From Rostratula benghalensis (Eukaryota > Chordata > Aves > Charadriiformes > Rostratulidae), in NCBI GenBank assembly GCA_013399305.1, contig VXAI01000039.1, positions 1,264,029 to 1,328,028 of the forward strand: 64,000 bases of DNA, written 5' to 3'. Both the position numbers and the translations under genes were made by a program. Every line of letters starts with the position of its first letter. Position 1 is the stretch's first letter. The notes beneath the pieces were generated by a model. That model searched no databases and had not been told where the DNA came from. It was given only the letters and a program-made list of their open reading frames with translations. Positions 13,216 through 24,800 of the stretch are shown here, piece after piece.

Positions 13216-16200
13216 CTTCAAAAATGGGATACATGAGGATATTGATTCAAATACCCCAAAACAGGCAAACTGGAAGTCTTCAAAGCAGAGGATTAGTGAT
13301 AGAAAGCAGGAGCACATACAAAATCATTTTCATGAAAATGTGAAGGACATGGGAATTTATAATGTTGTTTCAAATACCTATCTACCCTCTTGCAAGAATC
13401 TCACATGCTTTCAGCAAAGGAAAAAAATACTGTTTTATTTATAAACACTTCTTTTAACTAAGCACTTTGTTGTTATTTGACAATCTTCCTGATCAAGGAG
13501 TATGTGCATTTTAAGTGTGATTAGAAAATAAACAAATCTAATCATCACAGATGACAGTTGTTACTAAGAACATTATTACTTGTGTGTTACCACTTAAACA
13601 ACTTCTACAGACATGGAACTCAAAAACAAATTCATTTGCATTTGACAACCTAAAGGGCTTGTCATATATTATGTAGCTATGATTTTAAAACCTTGTTGTT
13701 TCCTGAAACTAGATATAAGGCCCTCTCCTGTGATAACAGTGGAGTTGCTCCCACGCTCCTTGAAGACTCCAATGTATGTTGACTACGCGAAGATCTGTAG
13801 CATCTGAAGAGTTAACAGCTGCTCGTTACTGCTTCTGCTGGAGATTACCAACCTGGAAAAAGCAGCAGGGGACAGCACAGACCTATACCTCCACTACTGC
13901 ATCCCACAGTGGCATGTTTTCAGGTGAATCTCTTTTTGTCAGGGGTTTAAGCCAAATAGCAGATTAAAATGAATGAGACAGCTCACGCTGCTGTGGGGAT
14001 GATACTTTCGGCAGTAAATCAAAGAGAGGACAGGTAACTTTAAAATAATCACAGCAAGAGTCATTGGAAGTAACACAACTGACCTCTAAGAAAAGCTGCA
14101 TTTTGAAGATATGTCTGGACTAATCTACCAGTTAGAAATATTTTAGTTCTTTTTTCCTTTTCCTTCCTGAGGAAGTAATTAAAAACACGCAGCTGGGCAA
14201 TATCCCCACACAGCTGACAAATTTGGAGTTACTCAAGCAGCAGTTTTTCTGAATTGACTACAATATCAAACAAATTCCACCATTCAATGACACAAGAAGG
14301 AATAAAACATATACATGGATAGCAGATCTGGTTTTTGGTTGGGGATATTTTTGCCATACAGGCAGAAATGAACTTTTATATCGCAATGATGTACACAGAC
14401 AGATAGACAGACAAATACATAGATAAAACAATTTAGAAATGCCTTAATCATATTACTGGTACAATTGAATTGAACTGATATGATGAAGATATCAAAAGAG
14501 AGAGCTGTCTCCTGCTGGTAAGGTACGGCTCTCTCTGAACTACTTTTCAAAGATTTGGTTTACATCGAATTCTCCTGTATCAGGCACAGATTAATCAGTG
14601 AATTATATGAGAGAGAAGCAAGGGAGAATAACACTCCACACATAAAAAGGAATGAAAACATTCTAGCAAGATCACTTCCACATTCTTAGTTTAAATGTGT
14701 GCTTTAAATGCACGATCACCTTATTGTCTTTGTCCAAAGCACACATTTTCAGAACATTTAGCAAGCAGGCATGCTACATGCTTTAGCATAGCAGCTAATA
14801 CTAATTATGGATAAAATCACAGCTCTTCTGAAGCCATGCCATTTACACTCAGTTCAGCTTGCACTAGAATTTCATTTTCAAGCCTTTGCAAAAAGCAGAA
14901 AGCAAGAAGAGAGTCCACCTGACAGATTACTGGAACTTTTAACCTTCAGGAGCTGCACAAATTCCTGTTATCAGCCATAAGAGAAATTAAAAAATACCCC
15001 AGATGATCAAAAATATCACAACTGTCATCAAAGCATTAGCACCTCAAGATTTAGAGTCCCAAACAGATGCTTTCAGATTCTAAATGACTGACTTGAACAG
15101 GAGTAATTTCATCAGGATACAAATGGCTTTGAACATTATCTCCAGCCTTTGAGTCCAAAATCATGGCACTTAAAGCTGGCATCAATTTTGGCTGCTGATG
15201 AAAGGCACAGTTTCACAGATTTGTCATGCCTGACTTCTCCTTCCTGGCACTTCCACTGGGCCAGCATCAGAGACACAAGTTGGATGCAAGGTTCTGCTGC
15301 AGCTTATCTCTCAGTCTCAGAGCTGTTGAGCTTCCAAAGCTCCCTCAAACTTCACCTGGCAGAGCAGATGCTGAAAGCTTTGAAAGAGATATTGTTACCC
15401 AGAGTCTCTATCTGCACCAGAGCAGTTCCCTACCTCCATATAGGTTAGACAAAGATAAAATCATTACTGAACTTGCCCTTATCCAAACAGTCTATTAACA
15501 GCTGTGCTGTGGGAGATGCTGTCAAGCACTGATGAAACCCATGGGATTGCCCGACGTAAACTTGAAAGAAAATAGTCCAGCTAGCTTTCATAGTTAAACA
15601 CTAACAGTTAAACTGCTGAAACTACAAACCAGTTTGTTGCCAACACTGCTAAGGTAGTAACTCTTCATAATTTTCACCTTTCTATTCATATGATCGCTTC
15701 AACTTCTGCACCCTCCCCATCATCAGCTGAATGTTTCATCTTCTCACTTTTGCATTGGCTGTTACCAACAACAGTGATTGATCCATACAGTCCCATTTAC
15801 ATTAGTCTAAGTACTAGATGCGTTTGTGCTGCATCAGAAAAAAAAAAATTAAGTTTTGTGAATGTTGTAATCTGTGATGTAACATTACTCTTTGACAAAC
15901 AAGCTGTTGGTGGCTTTGTTTCAAACACCACTGCATAAAAGCCTTCTGACTTTTCTAGGGTTGCCATAGCAACAAGCAGAGCACTGTCATTTTGCTAAGT
16001 AATGACAATGACAAATATGTAAGAAATGCAGAGGTCTGGGGAACAGGGAGCAAGATTAGAGCTTCTCTTCCTGCCTTTACAAAACATTTTAGTGTGGATT
16101 CGTCTTGCAAATCCTAAACTGTTCCTATGGGAACACGAGAAATAGCTAGCGTTAGTGCTCCATGTTACCTCATTTTTCAGAAAGCCAGTGTTCTTCTTGT

Positions 16201-16696
16201 GAATGCTTTGTCAAGACGTAGCATGGCATTAGTAATCAAGAACATAGGATGTGATCTTGAGCTCAGAAATGCCTGCAGAAGTCTGGGATGAATCCTAATT
16301 TTACAGTGTAATAAAGTGATAATACTGTCAGAACTGTCTTTAATAGTTAAGAAAGATTGCAGCAAAGATGCCTTTTTATTAAAGAAAATCATGGACAGGT
16401 TACTCAAAAAGAAGTCAAGAAACAATTATTTGAATAATTCTTCTGCTAACCATGAGAATGGGAAGTATTTTCTTTTAAATTAAATGAAGAATAATACCTA
16501 TGACACCAACCAGAAAGATGAAGACTGACGTTCTTGCTGCTTCATCATGAAAGCTGTTTTTCAGGTGATTTTTGTTTGGGATCACTTCTGATTTAACAGA
16601 AGAATTAATGTTATTTAATTTTCCCTCCTTGGGAGAAAGGAAGTCTTTGAGTGTACCAAAACATCATTTTCCTTTCCATACACTTTCAAACTGTAA

Positions 16697-16885
16697 GTAC
16701 TGTGAGGGTGGTGAGACACTGGGACACGTTGCCCAGGAAAGTTGTGGATGCCCCATCCCTGGAAGTGTTCAAGCCCAGGCTGGATGGGGCTTTGAACAAC
16801 TTGGTCTAGTGGGAGGTGCCCCTGCCCATGGCAGGGAGCTTGGAAGTAGATGATCCCTTCCAACTCAAACCACTCTATGATTCAA
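16697..16885 (+). mobile_element. CR1 LINE 3' end
   Basis: Classic CR1 tail: ACACTGGGACACGTTGCCCA, CCCCATCCCTGGAAGTGTTC, GGCTGGATGGGGCTTTGAAC, CTAGTGGGAGGTGCCCCTGC, ATGGCAGGG, AGATGATCCCTTCCAACTC, ending CACTCTATGATTCAATTC. 5'-truncated, non-autonomous, plus strand and antisense to SH3D19. Confidence 0.95.
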
Positions 16886-17682
16886 TTCTCTTTTCTTGCC
16901 TTCTATTTAGAACCATTACATTTTCCCTCCATTTGTTTTATCTATTAATCAAAATAAAATGACTGAAACTACAACTTTTACCCTACATGAATGGAAAACA
17001 AGAGTCATCCCTTGCACTTCTAACCTGCTTCTAAAACCACCACATTCACAGCGGCTGCTCCATGACTGCCATCTCCAGACATGATGATCATAACTCTGTC
17101 CCCTTGACTTAACCAGTCACCTTGTATTCCTCCCTCTATCCAGGCTTGGTACAGCTATAATCTGTCAGTCCAAGAAGATATGGACTTGTGTCCATGTTGA
17201 GTTAACTACCTCTCCTGCAGAATCTTGTTGCCTTATTTCACTACTTTCATAAGTGCCCCTGAGATCTGTATGTTTGTACATACCAATTTTAACACTTTAG
17301 GGACTTTCTTTAACAGCTTTAAGGGACTTTCTAAATCTGCTTCGGGGGTTTTATGCCAATACAGAGAAGAAACAATAACAAACTGGAACTTCATGTAATG
17401 ATATAATCCACAAACTGTGAAGAAATCCCATTTGTTAACAATCATTAATATTGATTTACTGTGACAACTACGCAGTATCTATGGTTCTCTTTCTAGAAAG
17501 CTGAGAAGTTTAATGATAAATGAGGTTTAAAAAAAATATTAAAAATCATAGTTAGTCCCTTCTATGACACAGCATCTCTTTTAAAACAGGACTCTCCCTG
17601 GATTGCAATGGGGCTCTTAAGCTAAATCAGGACATTCTGGAATATTATTATAGTATATATTATAAAATGTAATATAATATAT

Positions 17683-17705
17683 GGCTATAAAATTTAATTA
17701 TAGCC
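17683..17705. repeat. Small AT-rich inverted repeat
   Basis: GGCTATAA and TTATAGCC are perfect inverted arms around a 7-base AATTTAA loop in a TA-rich stretch. Probably incidental. Confidence 0.6.
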
Positions 17706-18382
17706 CAACACCCTCCTGTGTCTTAAAATACCTATAACTATATTAAAAAATAAATTGATCCCAAGTATTTAATGGAGTCAAAGGCTATGAAAGGGATGTA
17801 GTTGTAATAATCAACCTGCCCATATGAAATAATTATATTCAACTACTAGAAAAAAGTGAAGTTGCATAACACGCATATAGTCACTTGACAAGGCAAGACA
17901 CAAAGATAGGAAAGAGAAAATAAGTAGGCACTGTTGAGATGGACTGAGTAGCCCAGTATGTCCCAGTATCACAAGTTTCCATAATTGCAACAAACATTGC
18001 TGCTTCTGTAGATTTCCACTTGAGAACTTCAGGCACTCTAATAAATTAGTCAGATTAGACAGCAAAAGATAAGATGTCCCAAGTTCCCCAGAGAGAATTG
18101 TGATACATTCTGGAGGTGACATTTAGTGTATAACATCAAGTCTTTTATCATTATTTTAGTAATCACATAATAAATCCAGCAGGCAAGTTCTGAGATTTAT
18201 ATAGCCCTGAAACCACCCAAGTCTCAAAACGCAAGTAATTTCATAGTGATCTTGACCTAATAGAAAACCAAGAATTTCATACGCTCACACAAACCCCGTC
18301 AAGACAGGTAACCATAACTCACACAGGATTATACACCTGCAAAGAGTAACCACAGTGACAGTTTAAAAAACATCCTTCTTAC

Positions 18383-19357
18383 CTGCTGCTGCTTCAGGAC
18401 TGGTGAGATCTTTAACAACACAAGCTGGACTTAGGGGCAACACATCATCATCAAAACTGATCAGATCTCCTTCCACATCCAGTTTATTTTGCAAAGCAGG
18501 TGCTGAGGAGCTGGCTGCAGGTGGCAATTCCCCCAGAGACTTGAAAGCTTTTTCTTGGGCAGATACAGAAGCCCGTGGAGGAGCAGCAGCTGGTTTCAGT
18601 GAGGCCAAAGAAAGGGCAGGATTTTCTGCATAACGTGACTTCTTAGGAACAAGAGGCCTTGGAGCAGGAACTGGAAATTTCTTTTGGCCATCACTGTTCT
18701 CTGATCCACTCCTTGCATCAAGAAAATCACTACTACTACTTTTAACAAGGCCAGGTTTTGGCTTTTTTGGCAGTTCAGGTTTGGTTACAACACTGCTCCC
18801 AACTACTTCAGATTGAGGCTGCAATTCCTTGGAAGGTATTGATTTGCTTTCTGTCCATGCATCCCAGTCTCCTGAAATTCTGCTTACCCCTGGCTTTGGA
18901 GCAACTACTGGTTTCTTCGCAGGAACAGGTCTTGGGGCAAATGAACGAGGGGCAATTTCTGGCTTTTTTGATAATCCTGAGGTATCATTAGTTCCTTGGG
19001 GTTCAAAAACTTTGATCCTTGAAACAATACTATTTTGGCTCCTTTCTGTACTCATGCTGTCCATCGCCAAGTGATTGTCTAGTAAGCTATCATCTAAGAG
19101 AGGTGACTGCTGCTGCCTTTTTGTGGTAGACTGGTTCACTTCTTCTCCATGGTCTATCTTATTTTCGGTATTATTGACCACAGGTCTGAGATTGCTTCTT
19201 GATCTTGGCTTTGGCACGGGACATATCACAGCATTGGGATTTTCTTGGCACCTCTGACCTTCAGAGATTTCAAAGACTATTAAGGGATTCTCATTTTCTG
19301 AAGGAGACCTATTCAGGAGAGATGCAGAAGGCCTAGGAGGTTTAAGAGGACTCTGCC
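18383..19357 (-). CDS. SH3D19: SH3D19 large proline-rich exon (975 bp)
   Basis: This is the longest exon and the main basis for the gene identification. The minus-strand acceptor is CTGTTTGCAG|GGCAGAG and the donor is GCAGCAG|GTAAGAAG. It encodes 324 complete codons. PxxP or basic-proline SH3 ligands recur: KPPRPSA (residues 5-11 of the exon), ICPVPKPRSRS (44-54), the ARPVPAKK-type block, VVAPKPG, PVTKPELPKKPKPG-like sequence and PVPAPRPLVPKK. Two in-frame ATGs at 19062-19064 and 19053-19055 (MDSMSTERSQNS) correspond to the start of the common human isoform. LISFD at 18450-18464 fits the clathrin-box pattern L-hydrophobic-x-hydrophobic-acidic and sits in an acidic patch. There is no frame damage. 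An adaptor or scaffold role is known for the family; the clathrin link is inferred. Confidence 0.97.
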
Positions 19358-19959
19358 CTGCAAACAGAAAAGAAAAGGTTTCAGTTACACATTGTAGAAC
19401 AACTTACTGATGTTATTTTTTGTGAGCCAACAGGACGGTAACATATTGGTTTTCATTCAGAACTTACTGCTGCTTGTGAAACTGCAGTTCTCTTTCAAAA
19501 AAGATGAATGAAAAACCATACAAACTCTAGGAAGAAGCTGCAGGTTGCTGAAATGCATGGTATCTACATGTTGTGAACTCAAAACAACTTGTTAGCGTGC
19601 AGCATGAAGGCCATGCAAGCAGCACCTAGACCAAAGAATATTACACTGACTCTCCCAACTTGGTTTGACACTTTTCAGTCCGAACATGAAACACTGCTGC
19701 TACTCTGATTGGACATCTGAGCTCCTCTGGCCCCCAAGCAATTGCCATTATGGCTAAATTAAGCAAAACATTCACTATTCTGACCATGAATGCAATGATA
19801 GATCTTCAGAATAGAGTAATTTTACGGAAATTTACAGAAGTTATAATTAACGTAAATTTAACTGTTATTCATATTAGATGCTGCACAGACCAATCATAAA
19901 GAACATCTTGAGGAGACAGAGTAAGGTTTTCATCAGTGAGAAATCCAAAACATCCTCAC
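19358..19959 (-). other. SH3D19: SH3D19 intron (0.6 kb)
   Basis: Short intron between the 202-bp and 975-bp exons. Nothing recognisable inside. Confidence 0.9.
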
Positions 19960-20161
19960 CTGGATAGCCTGCAGATTCCCAGTGTGTAGGCACACTAGTT
20001 TTTACATTACTTCCTGGCAAATGGCCAATTAGTTCCTCTGGAAAATCAGTTTGTGTTGCAGAAGTAGTGGTATGTCTAGAAGCAGCAGCATTATTGTTAT
20101 TTGTTGTATTGACTTGCACTTGGTTTATTTCTTTTATCACTTGCTCATATGATGGTGGAAG
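19960..20161 (-). CDS. SH3D19: SH3D19 exon with PPxY motif (202 bp)
   Basis: The minus-strand acceptor GTTTTGTAG|CTTCC and donor TATCCAG|GTGAGG bound 67 full codons plus one base. The translation opens with LPPSYEQVIKEINQVQV, a classical PPxY ligand for WW domains of the NEDD4 type. It continues through an Asn run (TTNNNNAAA), SATQTDFPEELIGHLPG and ends WESAGYP-G. The split glycine codon is completed by the large exon. PPxY peptides in membrane-traffic adaptors commonly recruit HECT ubiquitin ligases; that role here is inferred. This exon lies upstream of the methionines equivalent to the known human short-isoform start, so the short isoform would lack the motif. Confidence 0.9.
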
Positions 20162-20394
20162 CTACAAAACAGGGAGATAGGTATTAATGTACATCCAGAT
20201 ATGATCCCTTTTTTTAAAAAAGAAGCATATAAATTTAAAAATGCTAAATTAACATATGCAGAGGAAAAGAACACTGTCACAGTCTTTTATTCAATATGAT
20301 GAAAGTCTAAGCAAGCAAAAACTCTGTTCCTCTCTAACTTAACATGCTTTTTACCTTTGTAAATCAAACACACCTCATGTAAATTCATGCTCAC

Positions 20395-20542
20395 CTCAGC
20401 TGGAATATGTTCATTTCTCCTCCACTGAGCATGAGATGAAGAAGAAGGGAATCCTAATCCCTGAGGAGTGACAGGGCTTGCACCTGGAAACCAGGAGGAT
20501 GGCCGGAGGGGTTCAGCAGCAACTATTGTAATTTCAGGACGT
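20395..20542 (-). CDS. SH3D19: SH3D19 exon, N-terminal proline-rich segment (148 bp)
   Basis: It begins after GCCTTCATTTCCAG| on the minus strand and ends at GCTGAG|GTGAGC. After one split-codon base it encodes 49 residues, starting RPEITIVAAEPLRPSSWFPG, then a Ser-rich stretch (GFPSSSSHAQWRR), and ending EHIPAE. It runs in phase 0 into LPPSYEQ of the next exon. The RPEITIVAAEPLRP segment agrees with the extended N-terminus I remember for longer mammalian SH3D19 isoforms. No folded domain is evident, and the composition suggests a disordered adaptor tail. Only 233 bp of intron separates it from the next exon. Confidence 0.88.
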
Positions 20543-21773
20543 CTGGAAATGAAGGCAAAGGGGAATAATTACCTAAAACTTTTTAAAATTATTCTTTTAA
20601 GTATAAAAGACCACGGTCTTGTCTGCGGGGGAAATCAAAATAGCTCAGGTTGTTTTGATTTCACCAATGATGTTTTTCCATGCTTTCAAAGTAACTTACT
20701 TGACCCTTTTAACAAGCACTTAGGTTTCCATTCAAAGCACCTAATTAAACACCTAAGCCAAAAAGTAGGTTTATTGGCTCCAGTGATATAATTTACATGC
20801 TTAAAATACTTAAACACAAGTGTAACTCTATTAGATGAAAGAAGTTTTAGTCTTTCAGGATGAGAACTAATCATCTGTTTGCCCTTAGCATGCCACAATG
20901 TGAAAACAGTAGGAGAGTTAAAACTGATTCTGACTGGCTAAATAGAAGTTTGTCTACCCTCAGACCTCTAGGGAAACCTCCCACTGTGCTACAGTGGGGC
21001 AGAGCAAGCCTCATGAGGCCTTTGGGACAGGGCCTATTTGCTTACAGCATCTAGTACAATAGGGACTTCCGTGACAGTTAAGGACCTGTAGGTCTACCCG
21101 CTTTGTCACTATAACAACTGCCTTAGATCATAAGCTGCAGTGATGGCCCACGTTCCCAGACCATGGTCCCCAGAGTGTCACTAATCTGTCTAGTCTCACA
21201 CAAAATACACCTTGAGAAGTGAGTAGATGAAGCATTTGCTACAGAATCCTCTGTCTGCTGACAGAAAAAAACTGCAGAAGAGTAACTTCTAAAACTATTG
21301 GAAAATTAATTTAAAAAGTAGGGTTGCAGTTCCTTCACACCTGAAATAATGGCAGACTCAGTTCACCAGCTATCCAGGTTAGTGACCTCCTTTCTCAATA
21401 CCCTTTGAGAAACTGGAAGGAGGCCTGAAAGTGTGCTTATTTTCATTGTGAAGTGATCCTGTAAATAGATGTCAGGGAAGTAAAACAGTTCTGCAGAGGT
21501 TTGATGGTTGGTTGCATACTTTTTGTGAGGATACACACAAAAGTTGATGAGAAAACTCCTCAAACTCAACCTACCCTGCACTTAAGAATCACAGTATTTT
21601 TATTTTATTCCAAATCTAATTTATTTTTAAACACACTAAGGATACAGAGAAAGAAAAACAAAACAAGACAAAACAAATTAACTAGAGGAGAAAGTAATAA
21701 AAAGTAATACTGTAACACAATATAAAAAGGTTTACAGTAAAACCTAACTGCAAGATAAATAACAGCATCATAC
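20543..21773 (-). other. SH3D19: SH3D19 intron (1.2 kb)
   Basis: Intron between the 43-bp and 148-bp exons. No repeat or RNA recognised. Overlapping chance ORFs are present. Confidence 0.85.
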
Positions 21774-21816
21774 CTTCTATCCCGTTGCTGTTCGCTATGG
21801 CTAGAGGTCCGAGAAG
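21774..21816 (-). CDS. SH3D19: SH3D19 small 5' exon (43 bp)
   Basis: The minus-strand acceptor TTTCTTTAAATAG|CTTCTC and donor GATAGAAG|GTATGATG define a 43-bp exon. It encodes SRTSSHSEQQRDR with two leading bases and two trailing bases (AG), which complete an arginine codon with the first base of the next exon (R-R-PEITIV). Both neighbouring junctions are phase-compatible. The segment is polar, Ser/Arg/Gln-rich and probably disordered, and such a stretch could be phosphorylated, though that is inference. The exon is shared by the long form entering from 28680-28720 and by the alternative form starting at 22758. Confidence 0.8.
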
Positions 21817-24800
21817 CTATTTAAAGAAACAAAATTTTTGAAGAGGTTAAAATATAGTGTCACTACAATAAGGTGAGGATAATAGCAGAGTCCTTACCAA
21901 TCCACTATCATTATAATTGAAATGGAGAACACACAGCATCTGATCATAAATTCCAGATTTTAACAGTGGCCAAGTTAAAAAAAGAAATTATTTGCACTAA
22001 ATATGAGAAGTAGTTTTTTAAAAGGTTTAGGGTGCAGTTTCATAATCAGTTTAAGTCATTCTATATCCAAGTTACCACCAAGAGAGATGGTCCTGCCCCT
22101 TTTCTTCTTCGTCACCAGACATTTCCTGCGTTCTGCATAGTGGTCACCCTAGAGTTGAAACTTCTTTTTCTTTTTCTTTAATTAAAACAATCCATGAATA
22201 AAACAAAAAGAAGTGTTAAACACGTCTGGCTTTGCTTTTGATGGCTCATTTCAGAGATCTGTTCTTTAATCTTTTTTTAAATGTTTCTTTGCGTTTGAAA
22301 AGGGAAAAGTACTACAGCACAAAATCTAAGAAGTTGTTTTACGATCCTTGATGTAAAAAGAATTAAATGTTACCAGCTAGAAATTTCCTAAAATCACTTG
22401 TAGATTAAAAGCCAGCAACATTTCTTTTTGTTTTTCCAAACAATGTTTTTTAACTTACATAAAGTACGTGAATCCTGATCTCTTCATTTTTCTATTTTTG
22501 CCATACTTATATTAAAATAATTTTTTCAATGGCTGCATATTTTCACTATGATTTCTTTAGAAAGAAAAGGAAATTATCTGAGAGACAATTTTTTTGCATA
22601 GCAAGTGAGATTTAGGAAGTGGTAAAGCCTCATTGTGCAAAAGCTGACAATTATGCGGTTCCTGTGCCATCGCGGAATCATCAGCTAAAATCAGCAAAGC
22701 ACACTTGATTCAAGAGTTCGCATAGTGTTGTGTCAGACATACCTCTTTGACAGGGCATTTTTGATGTGCACTATTCATGAGTGCTAGAGGAAAAAAAGAA
22801 GGGGTTACAGAAGAGGAAGAGGAGGTGAAGGAGAACAAACCAAGGCTTCAGTGCCAGAAACCATGATCAAATGGGTTAGTCACGCAAGGACAGCGCACGC
22901 GTCTGTTATAAAGAGGAGGACAACAGTAATGTTTTTTCACAAAAGTGTCTTTAAAAAAGAAAATAAAAGCAGATTTTATTTCTAGTCTCATGCTGATTTT
23001 AACAATGGCTGTTTAGAAGTTTCCTTTGCAGTAAATTAACCGTGAAGAGTATAACTGAATATGGAAATGTCGACGGTATTGCTCAACAATGAGCTGCTGC
23101 AGGAATGAGGTGATGGAAGTCAAATCTCTTTGAATGGTTTATGCACTTCAAAAGTTGATACAGATGCAAAGAAGCTATGATCCCATAATTTATACTCCTA
23201 CCTACCAAAGAGGTATGGGCAGGCAGGTTGATCCCAGTAAGAGGCACACCTCAAAGTTTCAGCCAAAATTGCATGTCCTACCCCTGTTCTGTAATTCGTT
23301 TTGCAAAAATAAGGAAATAAAAATCCCCTACACCTCACCTTCACTTTCTTCTTCAGAGATCTTAACACAGCATTGATCTAATACACACATTAAAGATAAA
23401 AGACAAACTGACCCAAACCAACCAATTCCAAGATCACTTTTGCAAAGAAGATGAAAGAGAGCGTTCATTTGGTAAATGTATTCAGCACAGCTGTTTGGGG
23501 TATAGCCAAATTACAATGATAAGGGCATTAGAAATAAAAGCTAATTAATGAGGGATGATGTTTTCAGAATGTGTTCATTCTGTCATTCTGTTAGAGAAAA
23601 AAAAAAAACAACAAAAAACTCCCAGGCATTTATGGGATCAAACTACTTCCATGTACATAAACATTTAATATAAATATTTATTTTTAAAGGACCTTGACAA
23701 AGTTCTTCCCTCCTTCCATCAACTGCTCCCGTTTTTGTTGACACATTTTTGTTACAATCACACTTTTATAACATCTTGTGTTTTGAAAGCTCTTAAATCC
23801 ACAGATCCAAATCTGTTCCTAAACAGAGGTGAAAGCTACCATATCCTCTGCTCTCACATATTTCTTGAAGTTCCACAAATACTAGGGAAAAGAAAATATA
23901 AACTTTCTAAATAACCCTTGCCTCCAGACCTGTACAGCTTTTATTCCTTTACCATTCCAAAGAAAGGAATTTAAATTAAAAAAATCTACAAGAGAAGACC
24001 TGAATTTTTAAAATATAGCACGCATCTGATTTAAAAACAAAAGTAAAAATCCCACAGCCATTTTTCTGGCCTTGCGCTATTTTGATCCTGTAAGTCTATT
24101 CTTCATTTCCTTTGTGGATTTCCTTGAAAAAGCATGCTATTAATTTCTCCCCCAGATTTCAAATTATGGGAGCTTTAAGGTTTAAAAAAACCCTTTCATC
24201 CACCAGGAACATCCATGGAAATGTATTTCTATTCTAATTTACATACTGTGAACTGAAGACAGCAATGTCCTCAACTTCCACACTAAGCAATGCTCTTAGT
24301 GAGAGTTGTTGACATTTCTAGTACCATATGCTTAGTGGTATTTAAGTAAAAGGTAAGCAAGGCAGTTAAAGGAGGAGTGGGAGCAGAAAAACCCAGTACA
24401 TAAAATCCATACCTTTTAATCTTATAACTTCGTTGGTCTCAGGAGAAAGTGGAAATGTCAAATCAACTCATAACATTGTCACTATTTATTTCCATTAGTG
24501 TCAATGAGGCATCTAAATGTGTTTAACCTAGTATAGTAGAATTTAGACAACTAAAGGATTAAGGGTAATACTGTACGGAGGACAGACTTATAGATTCATT
24601 TTTTCTATATATATTTTTACAAGTACTATTTAGGGGACTTTATCCAATTATTTTTTGATGTGCAGTCATAAAGAGTACCTAGTTTGTGCCATATACTTAT
24701 GTGTAGGATGCTTTTCCTCCACTGTTTCTTCTTTGGGTCCTACTTTTCAGGTGCACTTAATATAGCATGTCATGTGTATTTGGCACATACAGATAATGGG

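Larger units (their letters stand above)
7190..18382 (-). other. SH3D19: SH3D19 intron (11.2 kb)
   Basis: Long intron between the 975-bp and 108-bp exons. It holds a MIR-like relic (7735-7860), a T20 tract (8617-8636) beside a GC-richer block (about 8690-9030), an A17 tract (11676-11692), a probable minus-strand CR1 relic (about 13118-13215), a plus-strand CR1 3' end (16697-16885) and a small AT-rich hairpin (17683-17705). The 154-codon ORF at 12879-13343 runs into the CR1 relic and is not a gene. Confidence 0.85.

Noticed and set aside
12879..13343. 154-codon plus-strand ORF
   Set aside because: Its second half runs through a probable CR1 relic in antisense, and the first half shows no family resemblance.
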